Source: Marinobacter sp. F4218
Lineage (GTDB): Bacteria; Pseudomonadota; Gammaproteobacteria; Pseudomonadales; Oleiphilaceae
DNA length: 64,000 nt
NCBI RefSeq assembly: GCF_019443085.1
Contig: NZ_JAHZIL010000002.1
Coordinates: 620,001 to 684,000 of the forward strand
Reading direction: 5' to 3'
Positions within the stretch are counted from its first letter, which is position 1, and each line of letters opens with the position of its first letter. The notes under the pieces are model-generated. The model was not told the DNA's origin and did not search any database. It saw only the letters and a program-made list of their open reading frames with translations. The position numbers and the translations under genes were made by a program. Positions 18,587-28,619 of the stretch are shown here, piece by piece.

Positions 18587-20074
18587 TCAGGAATCTTCGG
18601 AACCCGAATTACTGACCAGCCGAAGCTCCGCGGTACGACGGTTCTGTTGCTTCAGCCGTCTGACACAGCGCTCCAGGGTTTTCGATATCCGGGCGTGAGA
18701 GCGTATCATCGAGATCTTCGGCCAGGTCGCACGCTCGCCCGCGAGAATCATCTCTTTCACATAGGCAGGGTCGGGATTCGATAACATCCGCCGATAATCC
18801 TTGAGCGAATAAGACGGTGCAATCGTGACATCACCCGAATAGCGTTGGGCCATGATGGTGTAAAACTGACCTGACATCTGTCGCAACAACTCGGGCTTGA
18901 CGCGCTTGCGCAGGTAATCAAAAACACCCTGCCCATGAAACTGGATTTCCGACTTCAGCAGATGCAACGGCAGGTTGGCGACTGAGAGCTTCTCATCACG
19001 CCCGCGATTGGCGAGGAACGGCACGACATGGGGATTGGTCTGGCTGACAATGGTGAAATTAACGTCGTACAGATGCATCAGTCGTTCTATCGGAAGATCG
19101 CTTACCACCGAGCCATCCACGAACTTGAGTCGCGGCATGTAGGGCAGCGCATTGCCGTGGATATCCTTCTTCATCAGGGTGACTGGCGGAAAAATACCCG
19201 GGACCGCGGCACTGGCGAGCGCGCCACTCCAGACCAACAGATACGGTGAGGTATAACCGCACAACAATCGTGCCTTCTGATGTGCCTGTATGGGCGAAAC
19301 GCTAACGTTGATGGATCGGCCGGTTCTTTCGTAGGCCTCCTCGAAGGTGTACTCGCCTATATTGGCCCGCAAACAGGATCTTAACTGCTCCTGGTCCATC
19401 AGACCGTCACCTCGGACGGCGCTCAGCAACCCGCGCCATTTCCATGCCTTCAGATTATGGTTCTCCGGCACCAGCATTTCCGGAATCTCGGCGTCAGTGT
19501 GCACACCAAGAATACCGGCAATAATCGCTCCGATACTGGACCCGGCAATCACCTGAGGCAACAGCCCTTTTTCCCAGAGCGCCTTGATGACACCAAAATG
19601 GAACATGCCCAGTGTTGCTCCGCCACTAAGCAGAAGGGTTGGACGACCGTAGCTGGTCAGGGTATCGCGGAAGAACTGAAGCTTGTCGGCCACCGAGAAC
19701 CCCGGAACCGGGTGATCACACAGGAAATCCAGCGCCTCACAAGCCTGTGTTATGTATTCCTCCACCAGGTGTTTGGTACCGACCCTCGACTGGGTGTAGA
19801 GGGCCGGATTCCCCATGTTACCAAGATCATGGTGCAGACCTTCCCGCAGGGCGCGTTTCAGGCGGTCAAAGTCGTTCTGTTGACGATATTGTTTCAGGTT
19901 ACTGAGGCGCTCATAGATCAGTTCGTAATGATAGAGATCGGAGGCAAAGTCTTCTTTCCACTCAGCTTTGCCCTCAAGGAAATCCAGCTCCAATGCTGCG
20001 GCTTTCCAAACTTCGTAGTTCGGTGCTTCGGCGAGCATCTTGCGGAATTTTCGGATCCGTGGGTCCCTGATCAC
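18587..20074 (-). CDS. Patatin-like phospholipase with DUF3336 domain
   Basis: A 495-residue lipid hydrolase. The N-terminal third is the DUF3336 region found with this patatin subgroup; the patatin domain follows, with the nucleophile elbow GSSIG (Ser180), the oxyanion-type GGATLGMFHFG and the catalytic Asp320 in VDGS. In fungi, DUF3336 patatins act as triacylglycerol lipases; here the substrate is unknown and could be membrane phospholipid or stored neutral lipid. I chose GTG at 20074 because AGGAGA lies seven bases upstream; an upstream TTG at 20122 has no such site. It follows mlaA by 34 bases on the same strand, so both may act on envelope lipids. Confidence 0.87.
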   Translation of the reverse strand: MIRDPRIRKFRKMLAEAPNYEVWKAAALELDFLEGKAEWKEDFASDLYHYELIYERLSNLKQYRQQNDFDRLKRALREGLHHDLGNMGNPALYTQSRVGTKHLVEEYITQACEALDFLCDHPVPGFSVADKLQFFRDTLTSYGRPTLLLSGGATLGMFHFGVIKALWEKGLLPQVIAGSSIGAIIAGILGVHTDAEIPEMLVPENHNLKAWKWRGLLSAVRGDGLMDQEQLRSCLRANIGEYTFEEAYERTGRSINVSVSPIQAHQKARLLCGYTSPYLLVWSGALASAAVPGIFPPVTLMKKDIHGNALPYMPRLKFVDGSVVSDLPIERLMHLYDVNFTIVSQTNPHVVPFLANRGRDEKLSVANLPLHLLKSEIQFHGQGVFDYLRKRVKPELLRQMSGQFYTIMAQRYSGDVTIAPSYSLKDYRRMLSNPDPAYVKEMILAGERATWPKISMIRSHARISKTLERCVRRLKQQNRRTAELRLVSNSGSEDS

Positions 20075-20108
20075 CGATTTTCTCCTTTTCTGTGCGAACC
20101 GCGCAGCC

Positions 20109-20894
20109 TCAGAAATCCTCAAGCATCAGGTCTTCCTCATCGCCGCTGGCAAACGGATCTTCCACCGGCCGGCCATCATTGATGAGAAATTCTCTGCGCT
20201 GAAGAAACGCATTACGAACAAATATGTAGCTGTCGCCGGAAATAAAACCCTCGGCGGGGATCAAGTCTGCGCGGGTGTCCACAATCTGAACAGCCCGTGC
20301 ATAGTAGTTCTCCGGACTTTCGACATTATCCCAAAGCGACGGTAGGACGAAAAGATCAGTGGCAAGACCGCCAAAATGCCGTGGGCTGGAAGGCCCAAGA
20401 AGAGGAAGCATCAGATAGGGGCCAGATCCGGCTCCCCAGTATCCAAGGGTCTGACCAAAATCCTCCGGACGTTCCGGCAAGTCAAACGATGTCGCAACAT
20501 CAAAAAAGCCGGCCAGTCCGAAAACCGTGTTATAGGTGAAGCGACCCGCAGCAACAACGGCCGACTCTCCTTTAAGCTGCAACAGACTGTTCGCGAAATT
20601 TCGCACTTCCTGCAGATTATTGAAGAAGTTTGTGATGCCACGATCGATGACGTTCGGCGTGAACGTCCGATACGTCTGCGCAACGGGTTTCAAGAACCAT
20701 TGATCGATGGTTTCGTTAAACCGGAAAACTTTTCGGTTCCAGTTTTCATATGGATCCGAAGGGGTTACGGGCGCAGAACCCTCGGGCGCGGGTTCCTGCA
20801 TGGCCTGCCCATACACGTTGCCGCTCGAGAGCCCGATCGCCATGGCCATTATCAATAAGAAAAGCGGCCAGCGCCGAGAAAAAAGTTGTCTCAT
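20109..20894 (-). CDS. mlaA: MlaA (VacJ) family protein lacking a lipobox
   Basis: MlaA sits in the outer membrane and removes misplaced phospholipids from the outer leaflet, passing them to MlaC. The 261-residue sequence shows the family pattern DPYENWNRKVFRFNETID, the NNLQEVRNFANSLLQ helix and GPYLMLPLLGPSSPRH. The N-terminus is a signal peptide (about 1-30, ending VYGQA), but no cysteine was found anywhere in the protein, so the lipoprotein anchor expected of MlaA is absent. Export by signal peptidase I is likely instead. The gene is divergent from the thioesterase at 20988 and precedes the patatin gene. Confidence 0.88.
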   Translation of the reverse strand: MRQLFSRRWPLFLLIMAMAIGLSSGNVYGQAMQEPAPEGSAPVTPSDPYENWNRKVFRFNETIDQWFLKPVAQTYRTFTPNVIDRGITNFFNNLQEVRNFANSLLQLKGESAVVAAGRFTYNTVFGLAGFFDVATSFDLPERPEDFGQTLGYWGAGSGPYLMLPLLGPSSPRHFGGLATDLFVLPSLWDNVESPENYYARAVQIVDTRADLIPAEGFISGDSYIFVRNAFLQRREFLINDGRPVEDPFASGDEEDLMLEDF

Positions 20895-20987
20895 TTTCTG
20901 CTCTTGGGTTGTCTAAGTCGTTTCGGTTCGTCGAAAATACCGGCGCTTTTCTTATCATTATTCAAATCATTGCTCTGGAGAGATTCA

Positions 20988-21395
20988 ATGTCAGTACCGG
21001 GTAATCATGTCAGCACCCTTACGGTGCCGCTTCGCTGGGGCGACATGGACGCTTACGGCCACGCCAACAATACGGTTTTTTTCCGTTTTTTCGAGGAGGC
21101 GCGGATTGTCTGGCTCTCCTCACTGGATCTGGGTGGCCCCGAGGAGCCGACCGGACCTATTATTATAAAGACCAGTGCAACCTTTCTGAAGGAACTGAAT
21201 CATCCGGCAACAGTGCTGGTGGAAACATACGCTGACAAGGCGGGGAATACCAGTCTGGATACCTACCACGTGATCACAGACGCTGAGACCGGGAATGTAT
21301 ACGCGGAAGGTTACGCCAAGGTGGTCTGGTTCGATCGAAAAACCCGAACCTCGACCCCGCTACCAGACACCCTCAGGGCGCTGGCAGCGGGGTAG
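20988..21395 (+). CDS. Acyl-CoA thioesterase, hotdog fold
   Basis: A 135-residue 4-hydroxybenzoyl-CoA thioesterase/YbgC-like protein that hydrolyses acyl-CoA thioesters. The segment VPLRWGDMDAYGHANNTVFFRFFEEAR contains the conserved Asp and HxNN of this family. The ATG at 20988 has GGAGAG nearby; reading from an upstream ATG at 20886 would add an unrelated hydrophobic stretch. It converges with the ketosynthase gene, with only eight bases between the stops. Its physiological substrate cannot be told from sequence. Confidence 0.85.
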   Translation: MSVPGNHVSTLTVPLRWGDMDAYGHANNTVFFRFFEEARIVWLSSLDLGGPEEPTGPIIIKTSATFLKELNHPATVLVETYADKAGNTSLDTYHVITDAETGNVYAEGYAKVVWFDRKTRTSTPLPDTLRALAAG

Positions 21396-21403
21396 GCACG
21401 AAA

Positions 21404-22525
21404 TCAACGTCGACGTACAACAACGCTGCCGATCGAATAGCCAGCTCCAAACGAGCATATAACACCGATCTCTCCGGCCTCCAGGTCTTCCTTGTGCTTG
21501 TGAAAGGCAATGATCGAGCCAGCTGAACTGGTGTTGGCGTATTCATCGAGAATCACCGGCGCTTCATCCTCTGAGGCGTCACGACCCAGAACCTTTCGGG
21601 CAATGAGCTGATTCATATTCAGGTTAGCCTGGTGAAGCCACATGCGGCGCAGGTCCTCTGGCGCCAGCGACAAGCCCTGAAGCTGCTTTTGAATAGTCTC
21701 TGCCACCAGCGGAGACACTTCCTTGAAGACCTTTCGGCCCTGCTGAATGAAGAGCTTGTCCGGTTTGCCGATTCCCGATTCATCCGCCCGGTTAAGGAAA
21801 CCGAAGTTATTACGGATATTGTTCGAGAACTGCGTTTTCAGGCTGGTACCCAGGATTTCAAAGCCCTGACCCGCGGCGGTGTCTTCTTCCCGCTCGACCA
21901 GAATGGCGGTACAGGCGTCGCCAAAAATAAAGTGGCTGTCGCGGTCGCGAAAGTTCAGGTGGCCGGAGCAGATCTCCGGACTGACCACAAGTACCGATCG
22001 TGCGGCCCCGTTTTCAACGGAGTTGACGGCGGCCTGAAGCCCAAACGTAGCGGAGCTGCATGCCACGTTCATGTCGTAGGCAAATCCGTTAACGCCCAGC
22101 GCCTGCTGGACTTCGATGGAAATAGCCGGGTACGCCCGCTGCAGGTTCGAACAGGCAACAATGACGGCGTCCACGTCGTCTGCTGTCTTGCCGGCTTGTT
22201 CCAGTGCCTGCTTGCAAGCCGACAACGCCATCTCGCACTGGACCGAGGGCTCATCGTTACTGCGCTCGGGAATAAGTGGAGTCATCCGTTTTGGGTCGAG
22301 AATGCCGTCCTTGTTGATAACATGCCGGCGCTTGATGCCCGACGCCTTCTCGATGAAGGCTGAGGAAGAAGGCTGCAATGGGGCCACCTCACCTCGTGCA
22401 ATGTCATCCGCATGCTCGGAATTGAAAAGCTCAACGTACTGATTAAACGCTTCGACCAGTTCGTCGTTATCGATGGTTTCCGGTGGCGTATAGAGACCGG
22501 TCCCGCTAATGACGGCTTTAATCAC
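21404..22525 (-). CDS. Beta-ketoacyl-ACP synthase III (FabH-like)
   Basis: A 373-residue condensing enzyme that joins an acyl-CoA or acyl-ACP to malonyl-ACP. The Cys-His-Asn triad is visible in [22 protein letters not shown] and YANTSSAG. It is longer than E. coli FabH (317 aa) because of an insertion near residues 35-100, as in the Pseudomonas-type FabH paralogues that prime fatty acids from beta-oxidation intermediates. The start appears to be GTG at 22525. Whether it is the housekeeping initiator or a shunt enzyme is unresolved. The nearby thioesterase, fadD and MaoC genes make a fatty-acid role natural. Confidence 0.85.
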   Translation of the reverse strand: MIKAVISGTGLYTPPETIDNDELVEAFNQYVELFNSEHADDIARGEVAPLQPSSSAFIEKASGIKRRHVINKDGILDPKRMTPLIPERSNDEPSVQCEMALSACKQALEQAGKTADDVDAVIVACSNLQRAYPAISIEVQQALGVNGFAYDMNVACSSATFGLQAAVNSVENGAARSVLVVSPEICSGHLNFRDRDSHFIFGDACTAILVEREEDTAAGQGFEILGTSLKTQFSNNIRNNFGFLNRADESGIGKPDKLFIQQGRKVFKEVSPLVAETIQKQLQGLSLAPEDLRRMWLHQANLNMNQLIARKVLGRDASEDEAPVILDEYANTSSAGSIIAFHKHKEDLEAGEIGVICSFGAGYSIGSVVVRRR

Positions 22526-22660
22526 ACTAACCCCACGTCATGGTTGTGAAAACTGAAAACTTGTATGTAACGCTGCCCGAAATACTAACACAGTCTTTGG
22601 CGTTTGCCCGCCAGCAAACCGTGCAAAGGGCACCGCATTAGTGCAAGTCGGAGCCAGCCA

Positions 22661-25600
22661 CTACACGCGGGTCAGTTCCCATTGCTTATCCAACCTTTTG
22701 ACTGAAACGGTCATCGACGTGCCCAGTTGCTGTGCAAAGAAGGACACCCGGAAATCCTCCAGCATCCATCGATAGGTAATCAATTCCGGATCACGGATAC
22801 CCTGGCGCTGCTGCTCATCCCGTTTGGCAGCATAGCGTGCCCACAAGGGTTCGATGGTGTGCAGGAACTCCCGTTCCCTGCCCAACTCCCTGGGCATCTT
22901 CTCGAGCCTGATCATGGCAGCCTCAAAATACCGACCGAATTCACCCAGCCATTCCGACGGCGTGGCGACAAGGAACCCCGGGTAAACCAGATTCTGCAAC
23001 TGGAACTTGAGGTCGGCCATGCTGTTGGCGAGGGCCAGAGGTATTTTACCCTTCAACTGCTTTGCCACCTTTTGATAACCGGACATGGCTTGATAAAGAC
23101 GGTCATCCGCTTCTTCAAGGGCCGGAATAAAATCGCCACGATGGTGATCGAAAAGCCTTTCGAAATCGTCCCGGTTCCGGGGCAGCTTTTCTCCCAGGAA
23201 ATGCTGAATGGCGGTGGCAAGCAGGAGGTCGTCTAGTAACACCTTGGCCTGCCCGACGGGTGCAAACATGAGCGCCGATTGCTTGAACCGGGGCAATTTG
23301 CGTTCAAGATCGTCCAGCGTCCTGCCAAATCGGTTCAGTATCAGCCGTGCGATGCCTTTACGCGTGGTGTCTTCGGCAGTCAACCTGTCCAGGCACCGGA
23401 TCTCGCGAACCGTCTTTCCCAGATCCTCGAGCGCCGGATAAACAGTAACCTGCATTCCACCTTTTTCAGTCTGAACCTGCGCCGGCAGGTCCCCGAACAG
23501 CCATTCATCGTGTTCGTGGGCTGCCTCGGTCGCTCCGGAATCGTTGGTTGCCGAGGCCAGGGCCTCTTCGGCCTTACCCTCCAACTGGTCCTGTAGCCGG
23601 GATGCCTCCCTACCCTCCGCCATTACTTTGCCGCCGTCTCCCAGGACCCGCAGATTCATCCGCAGGTGGCGGGGCAGTTCGGCATTAGGCCAGGCATCCG
23701 GATCAATCTGGACGCCGGTCATGCGCCGGAGCTGTTCCCCCAGTTGCAGAGCCAAGGGCTCGTTGGAGGGTTGAAGGTTGGCAAGCGCTGCATCCACGAA
23801 ATCGGGTACTGGCACAAAGTTGCGCCGAAGCGATTTGGGCAAGCCCTTAACCAGTGCCACGCACTTCTCTCGAAGCAGCCCTGGCACAAGCCACTCCAGC
23901 CGTCGGGACGGAATCTGTTTCAGAGCCATAAGCGGCACCTGCAGGGTAACCCCATCGCGATCACTGGTGGGCTCGAATTCGTAGCTCAGGGGATACCGTA
24001 CCCCTTCCCACTCAAGATAGTCTGGGTAGAGTTCTCCGGCGCGGGCGTCCACCGGGCGCTGCAGAATGTCTTCCTCGGTCAATTCAAGGCTTTTTAACTG
24101 GTCAGCAGAAAGGCCTTTCCACCAACTCTCGAAATGCCGACCACTGACTATGTCTTGGGGTAACCTCTCGTCATAGAAGGCGACCAATGTTTCGTCGTCG
24201 ACCAACAGATCCCTGCGGCGGGTCTTTTTTTCCAGATTCTCAACGGTGTCCAGCATTTCCCGGTTGCGGGCAATAAATGGTGCCCTGGACTGGTAGTCCC
24301 CTTCCACAAGAGCTCGCCGAATAAACAGGTTCCGGCATTCCACAGGGTCTACTTTGCTATAGGCAATGCGACGCTTCGGAACAACGTCCAGGCCATAGAG
24401 CGTCACTTTCTCGTAGCCCATCACCTGGGCGCGCTTCTGCTCCCAGTGCGGCTCAAAGTAATGGTGCTTGATGACGTGTTCCGCAAGCGGCTCAATCCAT
24501 TCCGGCTGGATAGCCGCAACCATGCGGGCAAAGACCCGGCTGGTTTCCACAATTTCAGTGGCTACAATCCATTTGGGCCCCGTTTTGGCCACTTTGGACC
24601 CCGGGAAAATCAGCACCTTCCGGTTTCGGGTCGCCAGGTACTCCTTCTTCTCAACTTTTACGGCAACCTGTCCCAGGAGCCCGGCAAGGATCGCCGTGTG
24701 AAGCGCCTCGTAACTTGCAGCGTCTTTATTGAAGGCCAGCTTTTGCTCACGGCAAATCAGTGTGAGCTGACGGTGAATGTCCCGCCATTCCCGCATGCGC
24801 ATCCAGCTAAGAAAATGCTTCTGGCACACTTTCTTCATCTGATTCTGGGATAGTTCCTGGCGTTGTTCTTCGTAGAAGTTCCAGATATTCAGAAGGGTGA
24901 CAAAGTCCGATTCCTTGTCGTTAAACGGGGCATGGGCCTGGTCTGCGGCCTGCTGTTTTTCCTGGGGGCGTTCGCGCGGGTCCTGAACACTCAGGCCGGC
25001 AATGATAATGAGCGTTTCCGCCAGACTGCCGTGCCCGGCTGCCGTAACCAGCATACGGGCCAGGCGTGGATCCAGCGGCAACCTGGCCATGGTCCGCCCC
25101 AGCCTGGTGACCCGGCGCTTGTCATCAACCGCACTAAGTTCTTCGAGCAGCTTGTAGCCATCATTAACCTGCCTGCGATCCGGTGACTCGAGGAACGGAA
25201 AGTGTCGTATTTCACCCAGTCCGGAGGTAGCCATCTGCAGGATGACGGAGGCAAGATTGGTCCGCAGGATTTCCGGGTCAGTGTACTCCGGCCGATTGAT
25301 GAAATCGGTCTCGTCGTAGAGCCGGAAACAGATACCCGGGGCAACGCGCCCGCATCGCCCTGCCCGTTGATTGGCACTGGCCTGTGAAATCGGCTCAATC
25401 GGGAGCCGCTGAATCTTGGATCGAACACTGTATCGACTGATCCGAGCCACACCGGTATCGATGACATAGCGGATACCCGGTACGGTCAGCGACGTTTCGG
25501 CCACGTTGGTCGAGAGAACAAGTCTGCGCCCCTTGTGGGACTGGAAAACCCGATTCTGTTCCTGGTTGCTCAAGCGCGAATACAGCGGCAGGACTTCCGT

Positions 25601-26596
25601 GTGCTTCAGGTCCACGTGGCGAAGCACCTTGCTGAGCGAGCGTATTTCCCGCTCGCCCGGCAGGAATACCAGAACATCACCCGGCGGCTGCTTCTGGGCA
25701 CGCTCATGCTGTTCGATCTCATCCAGCGCGCCCAGGACACCATCCGTCCAGCCCTGGTCTCGGTCATCCTCGTCGCCAGTCAAAGGTCGGTAACGAATAT
25801 CCACCGGGTAGGTCCGGCCGCTGACTTCAATGACGGGCGCCTGATCAAAAAACTCACTGAACCGTTCCACTTCGATGGTGGCGGAGGTGATGATGACTTT
25901 AAGGTCTGGACGCTTGGGCAGCAGCTGACGCAGATAACCCAGCAGGAAATCGATGTTCAGGCTTCGTTCGTGAGCTTCGTCGATGATAATCGTGTCGTAG
26001 CGATCGAGAAATCGGTCATGCTGGACCTCGGCCAATAGTATGCCGTCGGTCATGACCTTGACCCGGGACTGCTCCGAGGTAGTGTCGGTGAATCGAACCT
26101 GGTAACCGATCTGCTGGCCTGTCTGCTCTCCCAGTTCTTCCGCAATTCTGGCTGCAACGCTCCGGGCGGCAATCCTTCGGGGCTGGGTATGGCCAATCAG
26201 TCCGCGAATGCCCCGGCCGCTGTTCATGCAGATTTTGGGAATCTGCGTGGTCTTACCCGAACCGGTCTCCCCGGCAATGATGACCACCTGATGCTGTTCG
26301 ATGGCTTCCCGAATGTCATCGACCCGTTCCGAAACCGGGAGTCCTTCCGGAAATGAGGCGGGCTTGTGCAGCGCGCGGCGTCGCTGCGCTGTCTCAAGCC
26401 CCTGACTCAGCCACCGCTCCATCTTCTCCAGATCCTTCGGACCGGGATTTCCCTTACAGCGCGCGACGGCCTTCAAAATTCGGGCCGCCTCCAGCTGGTT
26501 GCAGGCGTCCAATTGGCCCATAAAAGCTTTGACTGCTGACTGCCCGTCGGACTTTCGGTTTGAAGCGCTGGCGTTATCGGCGGAGGTGTTTGTCAT
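22661..26596 (-). CDS. hrpA: ATP-dependent RNA helicase HrpA
   Basis: A DEAH-box helicase of 1311 residues that acts on RNA, including mRNA processing and rescue of stalled ribosomes in E. coli. Walker A GETGSGKTTQIPK begins at residue 109 and IIDEAHERS at about 204. The helicase C motifs (VAETSLTVPGI, QRAGRCGR) and the long C-terminal DUF3418 region follow. The ATG at 26596 (MTNTSADN) gives the usual family length; reading from 26839 would run through the fadD terminator and add 81 unrelated residues. It is monocistronic and lies downstream of the fadD terminator. Confidence 0.93.
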   Translation of the reverse strand: MTNTSADNASASNRKSDGQSAVKAFMGQLDACNQLEAARILKAVARCKGNPGPKDLEKMERWLSQGLETAQRRRALHKPASFPEGLPVSERVDDIREAIEQHQVVIIAGETGSGKTTQIPKICMNSGRGIRGLIGHTQPRRIAARSVAARIAEELGEQTGQQIGYQVRFTDTTSEQSRVKVMTDGILLAEVQHDRFLDRYDTIIIDEAHERSLNIDFLLGYLRQLLPKRPDLKVIITSATIEVERFSEFFDQAPVIEVSGRTYPVDIRYRPLTGDEDDRDQGWTDGVLGALDEIEQHERAQKQPPGDVLVFLPGEREIRSLSKVLRHVDLKHTEVLPLYSRLSNQEQNRVFQSHKGRRLVLSTNVAETSLTVPGIRYVIDTGVARISRYSVRSKIQRLPIEPISQASANQRAGRCGRVAPGICFRLYDETDFINRPEYTDPEILRTNLASVILQMATSGLGEIRHFPFLESPDRRQVNDGYKLLEELSAVDDKRRVTRLGRTMARLPLDPRLARMLVTAAGHGSLAETLIIIAGLSVQDPRERPQEKQQAADQAHAPFNDKESDFVTLLNIWNFYEEQRQELSQNQMKKVCQKHFLSWMRMREWRDIHRQLTLICREQKLAFNKDAASYEALHTAILAGLLGQVAVKVEKKEYLATRNRKVLIFPGSKVAKTGPKWIVATEIVETSRVFARMVAAIQPEWIEPLAEHVIKHHYFEPHWEQKRAQVMGYEKVTLYGLDVVPKRRIAYSKVDPVECRNLFIRRALVEGDYQSRAPFIARNREMLDTVENLEKKTRRRDLLVDDETLVAFYDERLPQDIVSGRHFESWWKGLSADQLKSLELTEEDILQRPVDARAGELYPDYLEWEGVRYPLSYEFEPTSDRDGVTLQVPLMALKQIPSRRLEWLVPGLLREKCVALVKGLPKSLRRNFVPVPDFVDAALANLQPSNEPLALQLGEQLRRMTGVQIDPDAWPNAELPRHLRMNLRVLGDGGKVMAEGREASRLQDQLEGKAEEALASATNDSGATEAAHEHDEWLFGDLPAQVQTEKGGMQVTVYPALEDLGKTVREIRCLDRLTAEDTTRKGIARLILNRFGRTLDDLERKLPRFKQSALMFAPVGQAKVLLDDLLLATAIQHFLGEKLPRNRDDFERLFDHHRGDFIPALEEADDRLYQAMSGYQKVAKQLKGKIPLALANSMADLKFQLQNLVYPGFLVATPSEWLGEFGRYFEAAMIRLEKMPRELGREREFLHTIEPLWARYAAKRDEQQRQGIRDPELITYRWMLEDFRVSFFAQQLGTSMTVSVKRLDKQWELTRV

Positions 26597-26670
26597 CAAA
26601 ATGCGGGATTGCTCTCGTTCAAGGTCGGTTTTCCGGGATTGGCGATAGTCTAGCGGGAAAGCCCCTCGCT

Positions 26671-26700
26671 TAAAAACGGAAAACCCCGCCGAGGCGGGGT
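26671..26700 (-). terminator. Intrinsic terminator after fadD
   Basis: ACCCCGCC (26683-26690) and GGCGGGGT (26693-26700) form a stem. On the minus strand it is followed by T-rich sequence, the complement of 26671-26683. It lies 57 bases after the fadD stop and before the hrpA start. Confidence 0.8.
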
Positions 26701-26756
26701 CATCCTTACCAACGGTCCCAACCGAGGGACCGGGCACCGCTGGTGCCCGACCGATA

Positions 26757-28433
26757 CTAACTGGCGCTGGCTTCGTCGCGCAATTCACGGCGCAGGATCT
26801 TACCAACGTTGGTCTTTGGCAGCTCCTCACGGAACTCATAATGCTTCGGAACCTTGTAGGCAGTGAGGCGTTCCCGACAGAATTCCTTCAACTCGTTTTC
26901 AGTGACGCCTTCCGCTGTCGGAACCAGGAATACCTTGACGGCCTCCCCGCTCTTGTCGTCCGGAATACCTACGGCTGCGCACTCAACAACCTTGGGATGG
27001 CTGCTCACCACATCCTCAATTTCGTTGGGGTAAACGTTGAAGCCGGACACAATGATCATATCCTTCTTACGGTCAACGATCCGGATGTAGCCATCTTCCT
27101 GGATCAGCGCAACGTCACCGGTCTTGAGGTATCCGTCTTCTGTAAAGGACTTCTGCGTGTCCTCGGGCCGCTGCCAGTAACCGCGCATGACCTGGGGACC
27201 TTTGACACACAGCTCGCCCGGTTCACCCAGCGGAGTCTCGTTACCCTCATCATCAATGGTCTTGATCATGGTGGACGGAATCGGAAGACCGATGGTGCCC
27301 AACTGGATGGCCACGTGCGGGTTGAAGGTCACGACCGGTGACGTCTCGGTCATGCCGTAGCCTTCGGAGATCTCACAGCCCGTAACCCGTTCCCACATTT
27401 TCGCGGTATCGCTGGTCAGCGCCATACCGCCAGACGAAGTCAGCTTCAGACTGCTAAAGTCGAGGTTTCGGAACTCTTCATTATTGCAGAGCGCCACGAA
27501 CAGGGTATTGAGGCCCAGGAACGCAGTGAACTTGTGGTTCTTGAGTTCTTTGACGAACCCCGGGATGTCACGGGGATTCGGGATGAGCACATTATGGGCC
27601 CCTGCTTCCAGCATGATGCCGCAGTTCAGGGTGAAGGAATAAATATGGTAGAGCGGCAGAGGTGCGACCACGACTTCCTGCCCTTCAACAACAATGTCGC
27701 CCATCATTGGGCGGGTCTGGAGCAGGTTGGCCACCAGGTTACCGTGGGTCAGCATGGCACCCTTGGCAACGCCGGTGGTGCCACCGGTGTACTGGAGCAC
27801 GGCAATGTCGTCTTTCTTGCACTCAACCGGCGTGAATTTTTCACGAGCGCCTGCGCTAAGCACTGCCGGCAGTTTGTGAGCACCGGGAATGTTGAACGGT
27901 GGCACCATCTTCTTGACGTGCTTGATGACCGAGTTCATCAGTGTGCGCTTGATGGGCGAGTGCATGTCTGCGATCTCGGTGATGATCACGTGCTCAACAC
28001 CGGTGTGAGGCAGAACCTTTTCGGCGTTCTCTGCCATATTGGCAAGAACAACCAGAGCCTTGGCACCGGAATCGTTAAACTGGTGTTCCATTTCCCGAGT
28101 GGTGTAGAGCGGGTTGGTATTCACCACAATCAAACCCGCACGCATGGCGCCGAAAACAACCACAGGATACTGGCTCACGTTGGGCATCTGGACGGCGATC
28201 CGGTCACCGGGCTTAAGATCGGTCTTGTTCTGCAGCCAGGCGGCAAAATTACGGCTCTGGGTATCCAGGTCACGGTATGTGAGAGTCGCCCCAACAGCAG
28301 TGAATGCCGGACGGTCCGCGTACTTCTTTACGGACTGTTCAAACACTTCAACCATGCTGTTGTACTTGTTCAGGTCGACCTCGCGAGGGACGCCGGCGGG
28401 GTACTTGTCCTGATAGAACTGCTCCAAATCCAT
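26757..28433 (-). CDS. fadD: Long-chain fatty-acid--CoA ligase FadD
   Basis: This enzyme activates exogenous fatty acids to acyl-CoA for beta-oxidation. The 558-residue protein has the AMP-binding P-loop YTGGTTGVAKGAML, the ADKPAF-like ADRPAF N-terminal pattern of FadD, GYGMTETSP, the hinge VDRKKDMI and the C-terminal lysine region KTNVGKILRREL. The ATG at 28433 has AGGAG six bases upstream; an ATG two codons earlier sits directly against that site and is less likely. It is divergent from the MaoC hydratase. The shared 186-base region holds a 13-base perfect palindrome that may be an operator. Confidence 0.92.
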   Translation of the reverse strand: MDLEQFYQDKYPAGVPREVDLNKYNSMVEVFEQSVKKYADRPAFTAVGATLTYRDLDTQSRNFAAWLQNKTDLKPGDRIAVQMPNVSQYPVVVFGAMRAGLIVVNTNPLYTTREMEHQFNDSGAKALVVLANMAENAEKVLPHTGVEHVIITEIADMHSPIKRTLMNSVIKHVKKMVPPFNIPGAHKLPAVLSAGAREKFTPVECKKDDIAVLQYTGGTTGVAKGAMLTHGNLVANLLQTRPMMGDIVVEGQEVVVAPLPLYHIYSFTLNCGIMLEAGAHNVLIPNPRDIPGFVKELKNHKFTAFLGLNTLFVALCNNEEFRNLDFSSLKLTSSGGMALTSDTAKMWERVTGCEISEGYGMTETSPVVTFNPHVAIQLGTIGLPIPSTMIKTIDDEGNETPLGEPGELCVKGPQVMRGYWQRPEDTQKSFTEDGYLKTGDVALIQEDGYIRIVDRKKDMIIVSGFNVYPNEIEDVVSSHPKVVECAAVGIPDDKSGEAVKVFLVPTAEGVTENELKEFCRERLTAYKVPKHYEFREELPKTNVGKILRRELRDEASAS

Positions 28434-28561
28434 CACCATCTCCTGTTTGGCGCTTCTGATTGTAATATTCACCAATGCAAGGCTGGTCAAAAATCAACCC
28501 TACAAAAGTCTCAGCCTCAAAAAAGAGGGGAGAGAATAGCAGTTTTGTTAACGATGAGGTA

Positions 28562-28574
28562 GTTTTCAGAAAAC
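28562..28574. promoter_or_regulatory. Palindromic operator candidate between fadD and maoC
   Basis: GTTTTC-A-GAAAAC is a perfect 13-base palindrome located 46 bases before the maoC start and 129 bases before the fadD start. It has the size of a dimer binding site. TetR-type regulators of fatty-acid genes such as PsrA bind AAAC/GTTT-type palindromes, so a similar repressor is a plausible guess. Confidence 0.4.
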
Positions 28575-28619
28575 AACTCTGAACACCTGTACTCAAATGC
28601 CAATCGTGCGGAGCACACC

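Noticed and set aside
21632..22363. Plus-strand reading frame of 243 codons
   Set aside because: Antisense to the FabH-like ketosynthase, whose catalytic motifs are intact in the other strand.
27534..28562. Plus-strand reading frame of 342 codons
   Set aside because: It is the antisense shadow of fadD; histidine- and valine-rich composition reflects the complementary codons and no family was recognised.
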